Translations under genes and position numbers: made by a program
Shown: one piece after another, positions 44,879-57,418 of the stretch
How the letters are laid out: each line of letters starts with the position of its first letter
How positions within the stretch are numbered: the first letter of the stretch is position 1
DNA from: Streptomyces sp. NBC_00258
GTDB taxonomy: Bacteria > Actinomycetota > Actinomycetes > Streptomycetales > Streptomycetaceae
Direction: 5' to 3'
NCBI RefSeq assembly: GCF_036182465.1
Contig: NZ_CP108081.1
Location: 3,658,001 to 3,722,000, forward strand
Length of the DNA stretch: 64,000 bases
Notes under the pieces: generated by a model
Told to the model about the DNA's origin: nothing
The model's database searches: none
Seen by the model: only the letters and a program-made list of their open reading frames with translations

Positions 44879-45040
44879 TCAGTTCACCGCGACGGTGAAC
44901 ACATGCAGGTCCGCGTCGCCGCGGGTGTTCTCGGGGCTCCAGGAGAGCATGCCGAAGGGGACGACTGCGCCCGGGAAGACATTGCCGCCGTTCCTGGCGC
45001 CGATGAGCGGGTCGACGTACGGGGTGGGGTCCTGGACGGC
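44879..45040 (-). pseudogene. GH92 alpha-mannosidase relic (N-terminal piece)
   Basis: One minus-strand frame reads QDPTPYVDPLIGARNGG, NVFPGAVVPFGMLSWSPENT and RGDADLHVFTVAVN before a TGA. The first 38 residues match the beginning of mature canonical GH92 enzymes (YVDPLIG, NxFPGAVxPFGMxxWSP). The frame has no start codon or signal peptide: a TGA lies just upstream, and the sequence jumps straight to operator DNA. About 50 of the over 700 expected residues remain, so both ends of the gene were deleted. The final DLHVFTVAVN may come from the old C-terminus, joined by the deletion. Confidence 0.8.
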
Positions 45041-45058
45041 TCAAGGCCCAACAGGTTT

Positions 45059-45141
45059 GACAGCGTTGTCTGTTGGAGGAGTAGAGTCTCGGCGAGACCA
45101 TTCGACAACGTTGTCGCGTCCTCGGGCGCGACAACGTTTGG
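45059..45141. promoter_or_regulatory. three LacI-type operators upstream of the GH92 relic
   Basis: GACAGCGTTGTC (45059-45070, one mismatch), GACAACGTTGTC (45104-45115, perfect) and a weaker GACAACGTTTGG (45130-45141). They form the promoter region that once served the relic and match the operator before the intact GH92 gene. Confidence 0.7.
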
Positions 45142-45195
45142 TCGGCACAAGCCATTTTCCATCCGGGCAGACCTTCCCCCGAACCTGCCCGGCTC

Positions 45196-45228
45196 GCGGA
45201 CCCGGTGGATTACGGCCACCGGGTCCGC
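45196..45228 (-). terminator. terminator of the AA10 gene
   Basis: A perfect 13-bp stem (GCGGACCCGGTGG with CCACCGGGTCCGC) and a 7-base loop, 37 bases beyond the stop codon of the monooxygenase gene. Confidence 0.8.
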
Positions 45229-45264
45229 CCCGAGCAAGTGGTGTCACAGGTTCACCGGCCCGGC

Positions 45265-46359
45265 TCAGCCCGGCCGACAGGCGAGGGCCGTCGCCGCATC
45301 ACCCCCGGACCCCTGGACGACGTACCCGAACGAGGCGCTCTCGCCCGGATCGAGCGACCCGTTCCAGTCGGCGTTGTGGACCATCACGTTCTGACCGCTG
45401 TACGTGGCGTTGCCGCTCCAGAGGCTGGCGACGGACTGGCCGCCCGGCAGTGACCAGTCGACCATCCAGCCGAGCATCGGCACCTCACCGGTGTTGGTGA
45501 CGGTGACCTCGGACTGGTAACCGCCGGACCAGTTGCCCGTAGTGCGGCGGGTGGCGGAGCAGGCGCCGGGCGGGGGCTCGGTCGGGTTGCCCGGGTCGTG
45601 GACGCCCGTCACCTCTCCGTTTCCGCCGTCGAAGACGACGTCGGAGCAGGAGTAGAAGGTCTCCGCGCTGTCCGAGCGCTGCCAGACCATGTAGATCAGA
45701 TGGCGGCCCGACTTGCCCGAGGGGAGCTTGCCCGACCAGGAGTAGTTCGCCTCGACCGTGCCCGGAGAGCCGTTGAGCGGCGGGTGGTCGACGCTCAGGA
45801 ACGGCTGTTCCTCCATGTCGTTCCAGGTGAGCGACTTGGTCGGGTCGAAGCCGTCCTTGGAGATGTAGACGTAGAACCAACCCGGGTGCGCGGCCCAGGC
45901 GTTGTAGGAAAAGTCGACGGTCGCGCCCGAGGTCAGATGGGTCAACGGCCAGTCGGCGCTCGGGGAGTTGAAGCCCGTGAAGTTGGTGTTGCCGCCGCTG
46001 CAGAGCTCGCCGTCGGGCACGAAGCCGCGGGTGCGGCCCGCGCCGTCCGAGCGGAGCACCGAGAACCAGTTGTAGAACGGGGTCGTGCCGCTGACCTGCT
46101 GCGCCTTCTTGCAGGCCGGGTTGATCGGTTTGATCTCACCGGTGTCGGTGAGCCCGTCCTGCCAGCACAGGAAGGTGCGGCTGCCGGGCTTCATGGGGGT
46201 GCCGTGGGCTTTCGCCTCGCCGCCGGCCGAGACGACCAGACCGAGCGCCGGGATCGTGACGACCAGGGCCAGCAGGATGAGAAGGAAGGCTCTGCCGCGG
46301 GCGGGTAGCGGTAATCGCCGCGGGGGCCGCGGGGTGGGCGAGGAGGTTGTCAGGATCAT
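45265..46359 (-). CDS. secreted AA10 lytic polysaccharide monooxygenase with CBM2
   Basis: The product has 364 residues. The ATG at 46359 gives a long basic leader and hydrophobic core ending KA|HGTPM, so the mature protein begins with His52, the copper-binding N-terminal histidine of LPMOs. The second copper histidine lies in NAWAAHPGWFYVY. The AA10 domain extends to about residue 235. A Pro/Thr-rich linker follows, then a CBM2 cellulose-binding module (about 262-364) with the expected Trp residues (GNWSGGYQ, MLGWMVDW, NADWNG) and a closing cysteine. These copper enzymes cut crystalline cellulose or chitin oxidatively; CBM2 and the CebR box upstream favour cellulose. A terminator follows. 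Confidence 0.94.
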   Translation of the reverse strand: MILTTSSPTPRPPRRLPLPARGRAFLLILLALVVTIPALGLVVSAGGEAKAHGTPMKPGSRTFLCWQDGLTDTGEIKPINPACKKAQQVSGTTPFYNWFSVLRSDGAGRTRGFVPDGELCSGGNTNFTGFNSPSADWPLTHLTSGATVDFSYNAWAAHPGWFYVYISKDGFDPTKSLTWNDMEEQPFLSVDHPPLNGSPGTVEANYSWSGKLPSGKSGRHLIYMVWQRSDSAETFYSCSDVVFDGGNGEVTGVHDPGNPTEPPPGACSATRRTTGNWSGGYQSEVTVTNTGEVPMLGWMVDWSLPGGQSVASLWSGNATYSGQNVMVHNADWNGSLDPGESASFGYVVQGSGGDAATALACRPG

Positions 46360-46478
46360 GACAGATCTGTCCGTCCCTTCGTTCACGGGCCGTGCGATGT
46401 CCAGTGATGTCAGTTGACGTCCGTGTGCGGATGCGCGAGATGGGAGCGAGCCCCGGGCGGGTTCCGGTCCACCAGATG

Positions 46479-46492
46479 TGGGAGCGCTCCCA
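46479..46492. promoter_or_regulatory. CebR box TGGGAGCGCTCCCA upstream of AA10 gene
   Basis: An exact match to the palindrome bound by CebR, the cellobiose-responsive LacI repressor of Streptomyces cellulase genes. It lies 119 bases upstream of the LPMO start, on the promoter side. Confidence 0.85.
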
Positions 46493-46553
46493 CCACACGT
46501 GCTTTTGACGCTAGCGCGGACCTCTACACCTGTAAACGCCTGGCGCACAAGGG

Positions 46554-46574
46554 CCGCACCCGGACGGGGTGCGG
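46554..46574 (-). terminator. small hairpin after the histidine kinase gene
   Basis: CCGCACCC pairs with GGGTGCGG across a 5-base loop, 35 bases beyond the kinase stop codon. Confidence 0.55.
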
Positions 46575-46609
46575 TTCGCGCGACGGTTGGGGAACGGGTC
46601 ACTGTCCGC

Positions 46610-48417
<1,808 letters not shown>

Positions 48418-48421
<4 letters not shown>

Positions 48422-48816
48422 CTCCCGTCCTCCATCGGTCCGGCGGCATACGTGGCACCCCGCCCGGTGTGGATCGTCGGCGCCGAAGTGAGTCCGTCCG
48501 TGAGTCCGTCCGTGCGGGGTTCCGGCCCGGCTGTGCGGTGCTCCGGCCCGGCTGTGTCGTGTCGCAATCCGTCGAGCACGACGGCATGCGGAACGACGGC
48601 ATGCGGGACGCCACCGCGCGCGATGCGGCTGTGCGCAACGCCGCTGTGCCCGACGCGCGGCACGGACGAGCCGTCCGTCCCCCGGCAGGGCCGCCCACCG
48701 ATGGCGGTGACGCCCTCGGTGACGACCCTGATGCCTACCGCGGGGAGCGGTCCCGTGTGGCCGGTTTCGTCGTCGACGTTCAGCACGCGGACGTGCTCCC
48801 TTCGGATACCAGACAT
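48418..48816 (-). pseudogene. decayed OmpR/PhoB-type response regulator
   Basis: The frame still keeps three landmarks of a response regulator in the right order. An N-terminal VRVLNVDDET (receiver acidic pair) comes first, then HAVVLDGLRHDTAG (compare DAVVLDxMLPDMDG with the phosphorylated Asp), then PTIHTGRGATY at the end (compare PMIHTRRGAGY, the closing wing of the DNA-binding domain). Between them most of the 230 or so expected residues are gone, replaced by short doubled peptides (HAVVPHAVV, TAGPEHRTAGPEPRT, DGLTDGLT). It ends with ATGGAGG...ATGA overlap into the kinase gene, as an operon partner would. The 132-residue product could not fold as either domain. Confidence 0.6.
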
Positions 48817-49074
48817 GTCTTGATCCTGTCCCGGTTCGCTGGCAGAACCCTGTGTTCCGCCTGAGCCGCAGCCGTGCGACCCGGTGGGCCGGGGCAGACG
48901 GCGACCCGTCCCCCGGCGTAGCGCACCCGCCAACTCCCTTGGCCAAAAGGGGCATTGGCATTCCTCGGCCACGCGAATCCCTTGAGCCTCCTGCCGCCCG
49001 GCGCCCACTCTGATCACTGGCTTCCGCCCACCAGGCCGGAAGCGTTGTCAGCGTTCAGGGGAGGACGTCCACCC

Positions 49075-52000
49075 ATGCGAAGACTCCACGCCCTCTGGGC
49101 CGTGGCCGGAGCGGCCGGACTGCTCACGGGGGCGATCACGCCCGCGACGGCCGGTCCCGGGGCCGCGGTCACCAAGCCCGACGCCACGCGCGTACAGAGC
49201 GCCGCCACAAGCGACGCCGCGACCACGAAACCCGACGCCGCGACCGGCGCCGTAACCACTCAGACCGTCACCCTTCTCACCGGCGACACCGTGTCGCTCA
49301 CCGCGGGAGCGGACGGCAGGAACGCCGTCGACGTCCGGCGCGGCAAGGGGCGTGAGGCCGCCACTTTCCTGTCCAGCGAGCGCAAGGGCGAGATCAGCGT
49401 CATCCCCGCGGACGCCGTGCCGCTGCTCCGGGCGGGCCGCCTCGACCCGGCCCTGTTCAACATCACCCAGCTGGTGAAGCAGGGGTACGCCGACACCAAG
49501 ACCGGCACCACCCCGCTCATCGCCACCTACAGCAAGGGCGGCGCGACGCCCGACGGCGCGCGCCGCACACTCGCGCTGCCCGGGATCGACGGCGCCGCAC
49601 TCAGCGCGAAGAAGTCCACCGCCTTCTGGGCGGACATCGCCCCCGCGCTCGGCACCGAGGCGACCTCGAAGGCCGCGCGGCAGCTCGGCGACGGCATCGA
49701 GAAGATCTGGCTGGACGCCAAGGTGAAGGCGTCCCTCGACGTGAGCGTGCCGCAGATCGGCGCGCCCGAGGTGTGGCGGTCGGGCTACGACGGCAAGGGC
49801 GTCAAGGTCGCGGTCCTGGACACGGGCGTGGACACCGGGCACCCGGACCTCGCCGGGAAGGTCGCCGAGTCCCAGAGCTTCGTACCCGACCAGGCGGTGC
49901 AGGACGGTCACGGCCACGGCACCCATGTGGCGTCCACGATCGTCGGCTCGGGCGCGGCTTCGGACGGCAAACGCAAGGGAGTCGCGCCGGGCGCCGAGCT
50001 GCTGGTCGGCAAGGTTCTGGGCGACGACGGCCGGGGCCAGTCCTCGTGGATCATCGCGGGCATGGAGTGGGCGGCCCGCTCCGGTGCGAAGATCGTGTCG
50101 ATGTCGCTGGGCGGCACGGCATCGGGCCCCTCCGACGCGCTCAGCCAGAGCGTCGACGAGCTGTCCGCCTCCACGGGCACCCTCTTCGTCGTCGCGGCGG
50201 GCAACGCCGGTCCGTACGAGCAGACCATCGGCACCCCGGGAATCGCCGACTCGGCGCTGACGGTGGGCGCGGTCGACAAGTCGGACAAGCTCGCCCCGTT
50301 CTCCAGCCGCGGTCCGCGCCTCGGCGACTCCGCGGTCAAGCCGGAGATCACCGCTCCGGGCGCGGCCATCACGGCGGCCCGCGCCTCGGGCACCGCCATG
50401 GGCACCCCGGTCGACGCCAACTACACGACGGCGGGCGGCACTTCGATGGCGACGCCGCACGTCTCGGGCGCGGCGGCCCTGGTCGCGCAGGCCCATCCGG
50501 ACTGGACGGGTCAGCAGATCAAGCAGGCCCTTGCCAGTACCGCGAAGACGAATGCCGACAACTCCGTGTTCGAGCAGGGAGACGGCAGGGTCGACGCCGT
50601 ACGGGCGGTCCGGCAGGGAGTCTTCGCGACCCCGGCGCTGAGCTTCGGCAAGTTCGAGGACGGCGACGCCGGGGCCGTCACCAAGGAGATCACGTACACC
50701 AACACCACTGACACCGCAGTGGAGTTGAAGGTCGCCTCCTCGCTCGCGGCGGCCGTCCCGGGCGACGACACGGTGACGGTTCCGGCCAAGGGCACCGCCA
50801 CGGTCCCGGTCGGCGTCGACCCCGCGAAGGAGGCCCAGGGCCGGTACACGGGCCATGTCACGGCGGCCGCCGACGGCATCCAGGTCACCACGGCCGTCGG
50901 CTTCGAGAAGGCGCCGAAGACGTACGACCTCAAGGTCTCGCTCCTGGGCCGCGACGGCAAGCCGCCCACCGGCGGGTCGATCTACACGCTCATGGAGCTG
51001 AACGGCGCCTACCCCGACGAGTACGGCTTCCTCGGCACCGGCTGGACCTGGCAGGTTCCGGCCGGCACCTACTCCATCTCGACCTGGATCCCGGACCGCG
51101 ACGCGGGTGGGACGGCCGTCGGCACCTCGATCGTCGTCAACCCCGAGATCAAGGTCGGCAAGGACACGGAGGTCGTCCTCGACGCCCGCAAGGCCGTCGA
51201 GATCAAGCCGAAGACCAAGCAGGACTCCGAGTTCCAGGGCTTCAGCACCAATGTGCACCGCGAAGGGCCTGGCAGCGCCTGGGGTCTGACGTACAGCCAG
51301 GGCTGGTGGACCGACCACCTCTATGTCTCGCCGACCGAGAAGGTCACCGAGGGAAGCTTCGAGTTCTCCGCCAAGTTCCGGTTGTACGCGAAGGAGTTGA
51401 CGGCGAGCGTCACCAGCCCCGAGAAGGTCGAACTGTCCTCGCTCTACTACTCCCAGACCTACAACGACTTCCCGTTGAAGATCAGCGGTGACCGCAAGGT
51501 CCAGGCGGTGGACGCGGGCGGCGGTAGCGAGGCCGACTTCGCGGGTCTCGACGTCAAGGGCAAGGTGGCGGTCGTCGGGCTCGGCGCCACCGAGCGGGCG
51601 GACGGCGCTCTGGCCAACGCGACCAGGGCCGGGGCGGGTTACCTCATCGCGTACCGCAAGACACCCGGTTTCTGGATCGAGGCCGTGGACCGCGCGACCA
51701 CCGTTCCGCTGATGATCGCCACCGGCGAGGAGGGCGCCAGGCTCACCGGCCTGCTGCAGTCCGGCAAGCAGACCGGCAAGAAGGTCACACTGAAGCTGGG
51801 CGGCACGCCGGTCAGCCCGTACGTCTACAACCTGCTCGCCGCGCAGAGCGGCGGCGTCTCCAAGAACCAGACGTACGACCTGGACAAGTCCAACACGGTC
51901 AAGCGCACGGCCCGTTACCACGGAGCCACGGCCGGCGAGCTCGGCGCGGACACCCTCTACACCTTCCGCCCCTGGCAGCTCTTCGGCATCGAGAACAGCA

Positions 52001-52806
52001 AGTACCTGGAGCTGGGCACGGAACGCGACGAGTACTACTACGTCGACCCCGACACCCGCACCTGGCACGTCGCCTATCCGAACTGGCAGACGCTCAGGGG
52101 CCAGTGGAGCCCGCTGCGAACCTTCAGCAAGCCGGCCACCGAGCCCACCGAGAACTGGCTGCGCCAGGTGGTCCGCCCCGGCACCAGCGAGGAGTACGGC
52201 CTCTCCGTGCGCGAGGGTGACGAACTCACCTTCTCGGTGGCGGAGTTGAGCGACTCCACGCCGGGCCACTACGGATACATCGACGGCACCGACAGCACCG
52301 CGAAGGGCAAGCTCTACGCGGACGGGCAACTGGTCGGCGACTCGACGCTGGGCGGGTACGGCATCTTCAACGTCCCTGCGGCGAAGGCCTCGTACCGCTT
52401 CGAGCTGGACGTGCAGCGGCGGGCGGAGTGGGCGAAGTACTCCACGAACACGCACACCGAATGGACCTTCGCCTCGGCGCACACCGCCGCCGAGACCGCA
52501 CTGCCGCTGCTGACCGTCGGCATCGCCCCCAAGGGCCTCGACCTCCTCAACCGGGCCAAGAGCGGCCGGGGGTTGGAGATCGGGCTGCCGGTCTCCAACC
52601 AGCTGGGAAGCGTCAAGGCAAACGCTCTCAAGGCATGGGCCTCCTACGACGACGGCGCGTCCTGGAAGGAGGTGAAGGTCAAGAACGGCACGGCGCGGTT
52701 CAAGCCGGCGAAGGATGCCGAGTCGGTGTCGCTGCGGGTGCGGGCCACCGACCGCGACGGCAACGGGATCGACCAGACCGTACTGCGGGCCTTCGGCCTG
52801 AAGTAG
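49075..52806 (+). CDS. large secreted subtilisin-family (S8) protease
   Basis: The product has 1243 residues; the ATG follows GGGGAGGACG and starts a signal peptide (about 1-26). A propeptide to about residue 220 precedes the S8 catalytic domain with Asp249 (VAVLDTGVDTGHPDL), His281 (GHGTHVAS) and Ser457 (GGTSMATPHVSG), all intact. A long C-terminal region of about 700 residues has beta-rich modules, including a PA-like domain near 840-910 (VKGKVAVVGLG, TVPLMIATGEEGARLTGLL), typical of the 1200-residue Streptomyces subtilases. It digests extracellular protein. Transcribed divergently from the kinase region; no propeptide-inhibitor gene is adjacent. Confidence 0.93.
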   Translation: MRRLHALWAVAGAAGLLTGAITPATAGPGAAVTKPDATRVQSAATSDAATTKPDAATGAVTTQTVTLLTGDTVSLTAGADGRNAVDVRRGKGREAATFLSSERKGEISVIPADAVPLLRAGRLDPALFNITQLVKQGYADTKTGTTPLIATYSKGGATPDGARRTLALPGIDGAALSAKKSTAFWADIAPALGTEATSKAARQLGDGIEKIWLDAKVKASLDVSVPQIGAPEVWRSGYDGKGVKVAVLDTGVDTGHPDLAGKVAESQSFVPDQAVQDGHGHGTHVASTIVGSGAASDGKRKGVAPGAELLVGKVLGDDGRGQSSWIIAGMEWAARSGAKIVSMSLGGTASGPSDALSQSVDELSASTGTLFVVAAGNAGPYEQTIGTPGIADSALTVGAVDKSDKLAPFSSRGPRLGDSAVKPEITAPGAAITAARASGTAMGTPVDANYTTAGGTSMATPHVSGAAALVAQAHPDWTGQQIKQALASTAKTNADNSVFEQGDGRVDAVRAVRQGVFATPALSFGKFEDGDAGAVTKEITYTNTTDTAVELKVASSLAAAVPGDDTVTVPAKGTATVPVGVDPAKEAQGRYTGHVTAAADGIQVTTAVGFEKAPKTYDLKVSLLGRDGKPPTGGSIYTLMELNGAYPDEYGFLGTGWTWQVPAGTYSISTWIPDRDAGGTAVGTSIVVNPEIKVGKDTEVVLDARKAVEIKPKTKQDSEFQGFSTNVHREGPGSAWGLTYSQGWWTDHLYVSPTEKVTEGSFEFSAKFRLYAKELTASVTSPEKVELSSLYYSQTYNDFPLKISGDRKVQAVDAGGGSEADFAGLDVKGKVAVVGLGATERADGALANATRAGAGYLIAYRKTPGFWIEAVDRATTVPLMIATGEEGARLTGLLQSGKQTGKKVTLKLGGTPVSPYVYNLLAAQSGGVSKNQTYDLDKSNTVKRTARYHGATAGELGADTLYTFRPWQLFGIENSKYLELGTERDEYYYVDPDTRTWHVAYPNWQTLRGQWSPLRTFSKPATEPTENWLRQVVRPGTSEEYGLSVREGDELTFSVAELSDSTPGHYGYIDGTDSTAKGKLYADGQLVGDSTLGGYGIFNVPAAKASYRFELDVQRRAEWAKYSTNTHTEWTFASAHTAAETALPLLTVGIAPKGLDLLNRAKSGRGLEIGLPVSNQLGSVKANALKAWASYDDGASWKEVKVKNGTARFKPAKDAESVSLRVRATDRDGNGIDQTVLRAFGLK

Positions 52807-52896
52807 CCGCCCGCCGGGCCATTGCGTCGGCCCGAAGCAACCGCCCGCCCGGCACGGTGTATCAGCCTTAACAAAGATCCTCTACCGTGCCGGGCC

Positions 52897-53898
52897 ATGG
52901 TGAACACGGCATACGACACGGCACGACAGACCCCCGCCGCGAGCCCCTGGGCCGCGGTGGGGGTCTCCGTCTTCGACGAGCTGGTGTACCAGGCGATCCT
53001 CAATCAGCCCGACGCCGGGGCGGCCGGCTGGGCGCTGCTCACCGGTGGTCCGCCGGCACGGGTGCGCGAGTCCTGCAACCGGCTGCTGGCTCTCGGGCTT
53101 CTCCAACCCCCGGACTCCATGGGCGGGTTACGCGCGGTCGACCCACGGGTGGGGATCCGTGCGCTCATCCGGCGGCGCGAGACGGAGTCCGAACTGCTGG
53201 CCGCCACCGCCGAGGAGATGGCCACCGCGTACGAGGCCGGGCTGTTGCGCGAGGAGCCCGCCCGGCTGGTCGAGGTCGTCTCCGGCGAGGGCGCCAACGC
53301 GGCCCGCCTGGAGGAGCTGTACGCACGCGCCGAGCACGAGGTGTGCCTCTTCGACACTCCCCCGTATCTCGCCCCGCGCACCCCGCAGTTGGACCTCCAG
53401 GCCGATCTGCTCAGCCGCGGGGTCGTCTATCGCGCGGTGTACGCGGCCACCGCCCTGGAGGACCCGGACGTCCTGACGCACGCCTGGAAGATGGTCGAAC
53501 TCGGCGAGCAGGCCCGGGTGTTGCCCTCGGTGCCGGTCAAGATGCTGCTGGTCGACGGGCGCCGGGCGATGCTCCCGCTGACCGCCTCCGAGACGGGCGG
53601 CTACTGCGCCGTCGTGGTACGGCACTCGGCGGTGACCGAGGCCCTGCAGAAGCTCTTCGACCTGGCCTGGCAGCAGGCGACCCCGCTCGGCCAAACAGCC
53701 GCCAACGGTGGACTCCCCGAGGGCGAGCGGGTGTTGATCCGGCTGCTGGCGGCAGGCATGAAGGACGAGGCGGTGGCCCGCCATCTGGGCGTGAGCCTCA
53801 GAACCCTGCGACGCCGCGTAAGCGAACTCCAGGAACGGCTGGGCGCGGCAAGCAGGTTCCAGCTGGGCGTACGGGCCGCCCAGCGGGGCTGGGTGTAG
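52897..53898 (+). CDS. LuxR-type helix-turn-helix regulator
   Basis: The product has 333 residues. Its N-terminal part (about 20-75, SVFDELVYQAILNQPDAGAAGW) resembles a TrmB-type winged helix. The middle is a phospholipase-D-like sensor fold (LYARAEHEVCLFDTPPYL, LLSRGVVYRAVYA). It closes with a LuxR/GerE helix-turn-helix (about 278-330, LLAAGMKDEAVARHLGVSLRTLRRRV). This two-HTH layout is common in Streptomyces regulators of secondary processes. No ribosome site is seen; a TACCGT eight bases before the ATG suggests a leaderless message, and a GTG one codon later is possible. It lies after the protease gene, separated by a terminator from acnA. Confidence 0.8.
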   Translation: MVNTAYDTARQTPAASPWAAVGVSVFDELVYQAILNQPDAGAAGWALLTGGPPARVRESCNRLLALGLLQPPDSMGGLRAVDPRVGIRALIRRRETESELLAATAEEMATAYEAGLLREEPARLVEVVSGEGANAARLEELYARAEHEVCLFDTPPYLAPRTPQLDLQADLLSRGVVYRAVYAATALEDPDVLTHAWKMVELGEQARVLPSVPVKMLLVDGRRAMLPLTASETGGYCAVVVRHSAVTEALQKLFDLAWQQATPLGQTAANGGLPEGERVLIRLLAAGMKDEAVARHLGVSLRTLRRRVSELQERLGAASRFQLGVRAAQRGWV

Positions 53899-53968
53899 CG
53901 GCCCGAGCACACGAGCCACCCACCGGACCGTCGGCCGCCACACACGCCGACCGCCCTCCGCACGGCAA

Positions 53969-54002
53969 AGGGCCGCACCCCCGTCCCCGGGAGTGCGGCC
54001 CT
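53969..54002. terminator. hairpin between convergent regulator and acnA genes
   Basis: AGGGCCGCAC pairs with GTGCGGCCCT across a 14-base loop, between two convergent stop codons. Confidence 0.7.
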
Positions 54003-54043
54003 CGACTGCCGTACCGGACCGCATAACTTGCGGTGGTGGCTGC

Positions 54044-56761
<2,718 letters not shown>

Positions 56762-56828
56762 GACAGTCTCCTTCATTCATGTGCGCGTACCACCGCATCC
56801 TGCCGCCACGCCCTCTTGGCCGATCCGC

Positions 56829-56847
56829 TAAGGTAAGGCTAAGTTAG
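56829..56847. promoter_or_regulatory. iron-box-like sequence upstream of acnA
   Basis: TAAGGTAAGGCTAAGTTAG matches the recollected DmdR/IdeR iron-box consensus TTAGGTTAGGCTCACCTAA at 13 of 19 positions. A second overlapping partial match begins at 56844. It lies 68-86 bases before the acnA start, and iron control of a 4Fe-4S enzyme would make sense. Weak evidence. Confidence 0.45.
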
Positions 56848-56890
56848 GTAACCCTTACCGGTCCGGGCGGCTGCGGCACGCCTCGGCAGA

Positions 56891-56908
56891 TATCTCGATG
56901 TCGAGATA
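56891..56908. promoter_or_regulatory. 18-bp palindrome TATCTCGA-TG-TCGAGATA
   Basis: Perfect 8-bp arms around a 2-base centre, typical of MarR-family operators. It could serve acnA (130 bases away), the DUF4236 gene or both. Confidence 0.6.
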
Positions 56909-57151
56909 ACTCTAGTACATGACCGCTGGGCGGTCATGCCCGGAGGGTGTGTCCTGTTGCACGCGAACGCCCGCCGACCTGCTCCGGGAGGCATCTCAAG
57001 ACGGCCGAAACAGTGCCGCGGGGCAGCCGCGAGAACGGGCCCGGCGCAGCCCAGGACACGGACCCGGACCCGAACCGGGCCTGGGGGCAAGCCCGTTCGG
57101 CGTATCGACCGGCATCCGGGGTACCCGGCGACGGACGACAAGGAGGCACGT

Positions 57152-57355
57152 ATGCCCCTCACATTCCGTAAGAGCTTCCGGATCCTGCCGGGAGTACGGC
57201 TGAACATCAACCGCCGCTCGTGGTCCATCACCAGCGGCGGCAAGAACGGGCCGCGGCGCACACACAGCAGTACGGGCCGCCGGACCACCTCGATGGATCT
57301 GCCGGGCCCCTTCGGCTGGCGGCGCACCACGACCAAGCGCCCCAAGCGCCGCTGA
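57152..57355 (+). CDS. DUF4236 small protein
   Basis: The 67-residue protein starts at ATG after AAGGAGG. It begins MPLTFRKSFRILPGVRLNIN and continues RRSWSITSGGKNG, the exact core of DUF4236, a short beta domain often found alone or fused to other domains. The basic C-terminus (TTKRPKRR) may bind nucleic acid or membrane. Function unknown. Upstream DNA carries operator-like palindromes; the XRE-MurA gene follows after 63 bases but has its own promoter. Confidence 0.85.
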   Translation: MPLTFRKSFRILPGVRLNINRRSWSITSGGKNGPRRTHSSTGRRTTSMDLPGPFGWRRTTTKRPKRR

Positions 57356-57391
57356 GGGTCCGTCACCCTCTCGGACCCCCCGAGATGCCAC

Positions 57392-57407
57392 ATCTCATAT
57401 GTGAGAT
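57392..57407. promoter_or_regulatory. palindrome ATCTCA-TATG-TGAGAT over the murA promoter
   Basis: Six-base arms spaced by TATG, ending where a TAGCCT -10-like box begins (57407-57412), six bases before the murA ATG. The likely binder is the gene product's own XRE domain. Confidence 0.6.
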
Positions 57408-57418
57408 AGCCTGCCGCC

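Larger units (their letters stand above)
56762..57151. other. 390-base divergent promoter region between acnA and DUF4236 gene
   Basis: It holds an iron-box-like sequence (56829-56847), an 18-bp palindrome (56891-56908) and otherwise GC-rich DNA without a supported gene. Ribosome site AAGGAGG lies at the right edge for the DUF4236 gene. Confidence 0.6.

Noticed and set aside
46519..46534. A second DasR-like site before the AA10 gene (minus strand ACAGGTGTAGAGGTCC).
   Set aside because: Only about 10 of 16 positions agree with the consensus and the right half is wrong; the CebR box explains regulation better.
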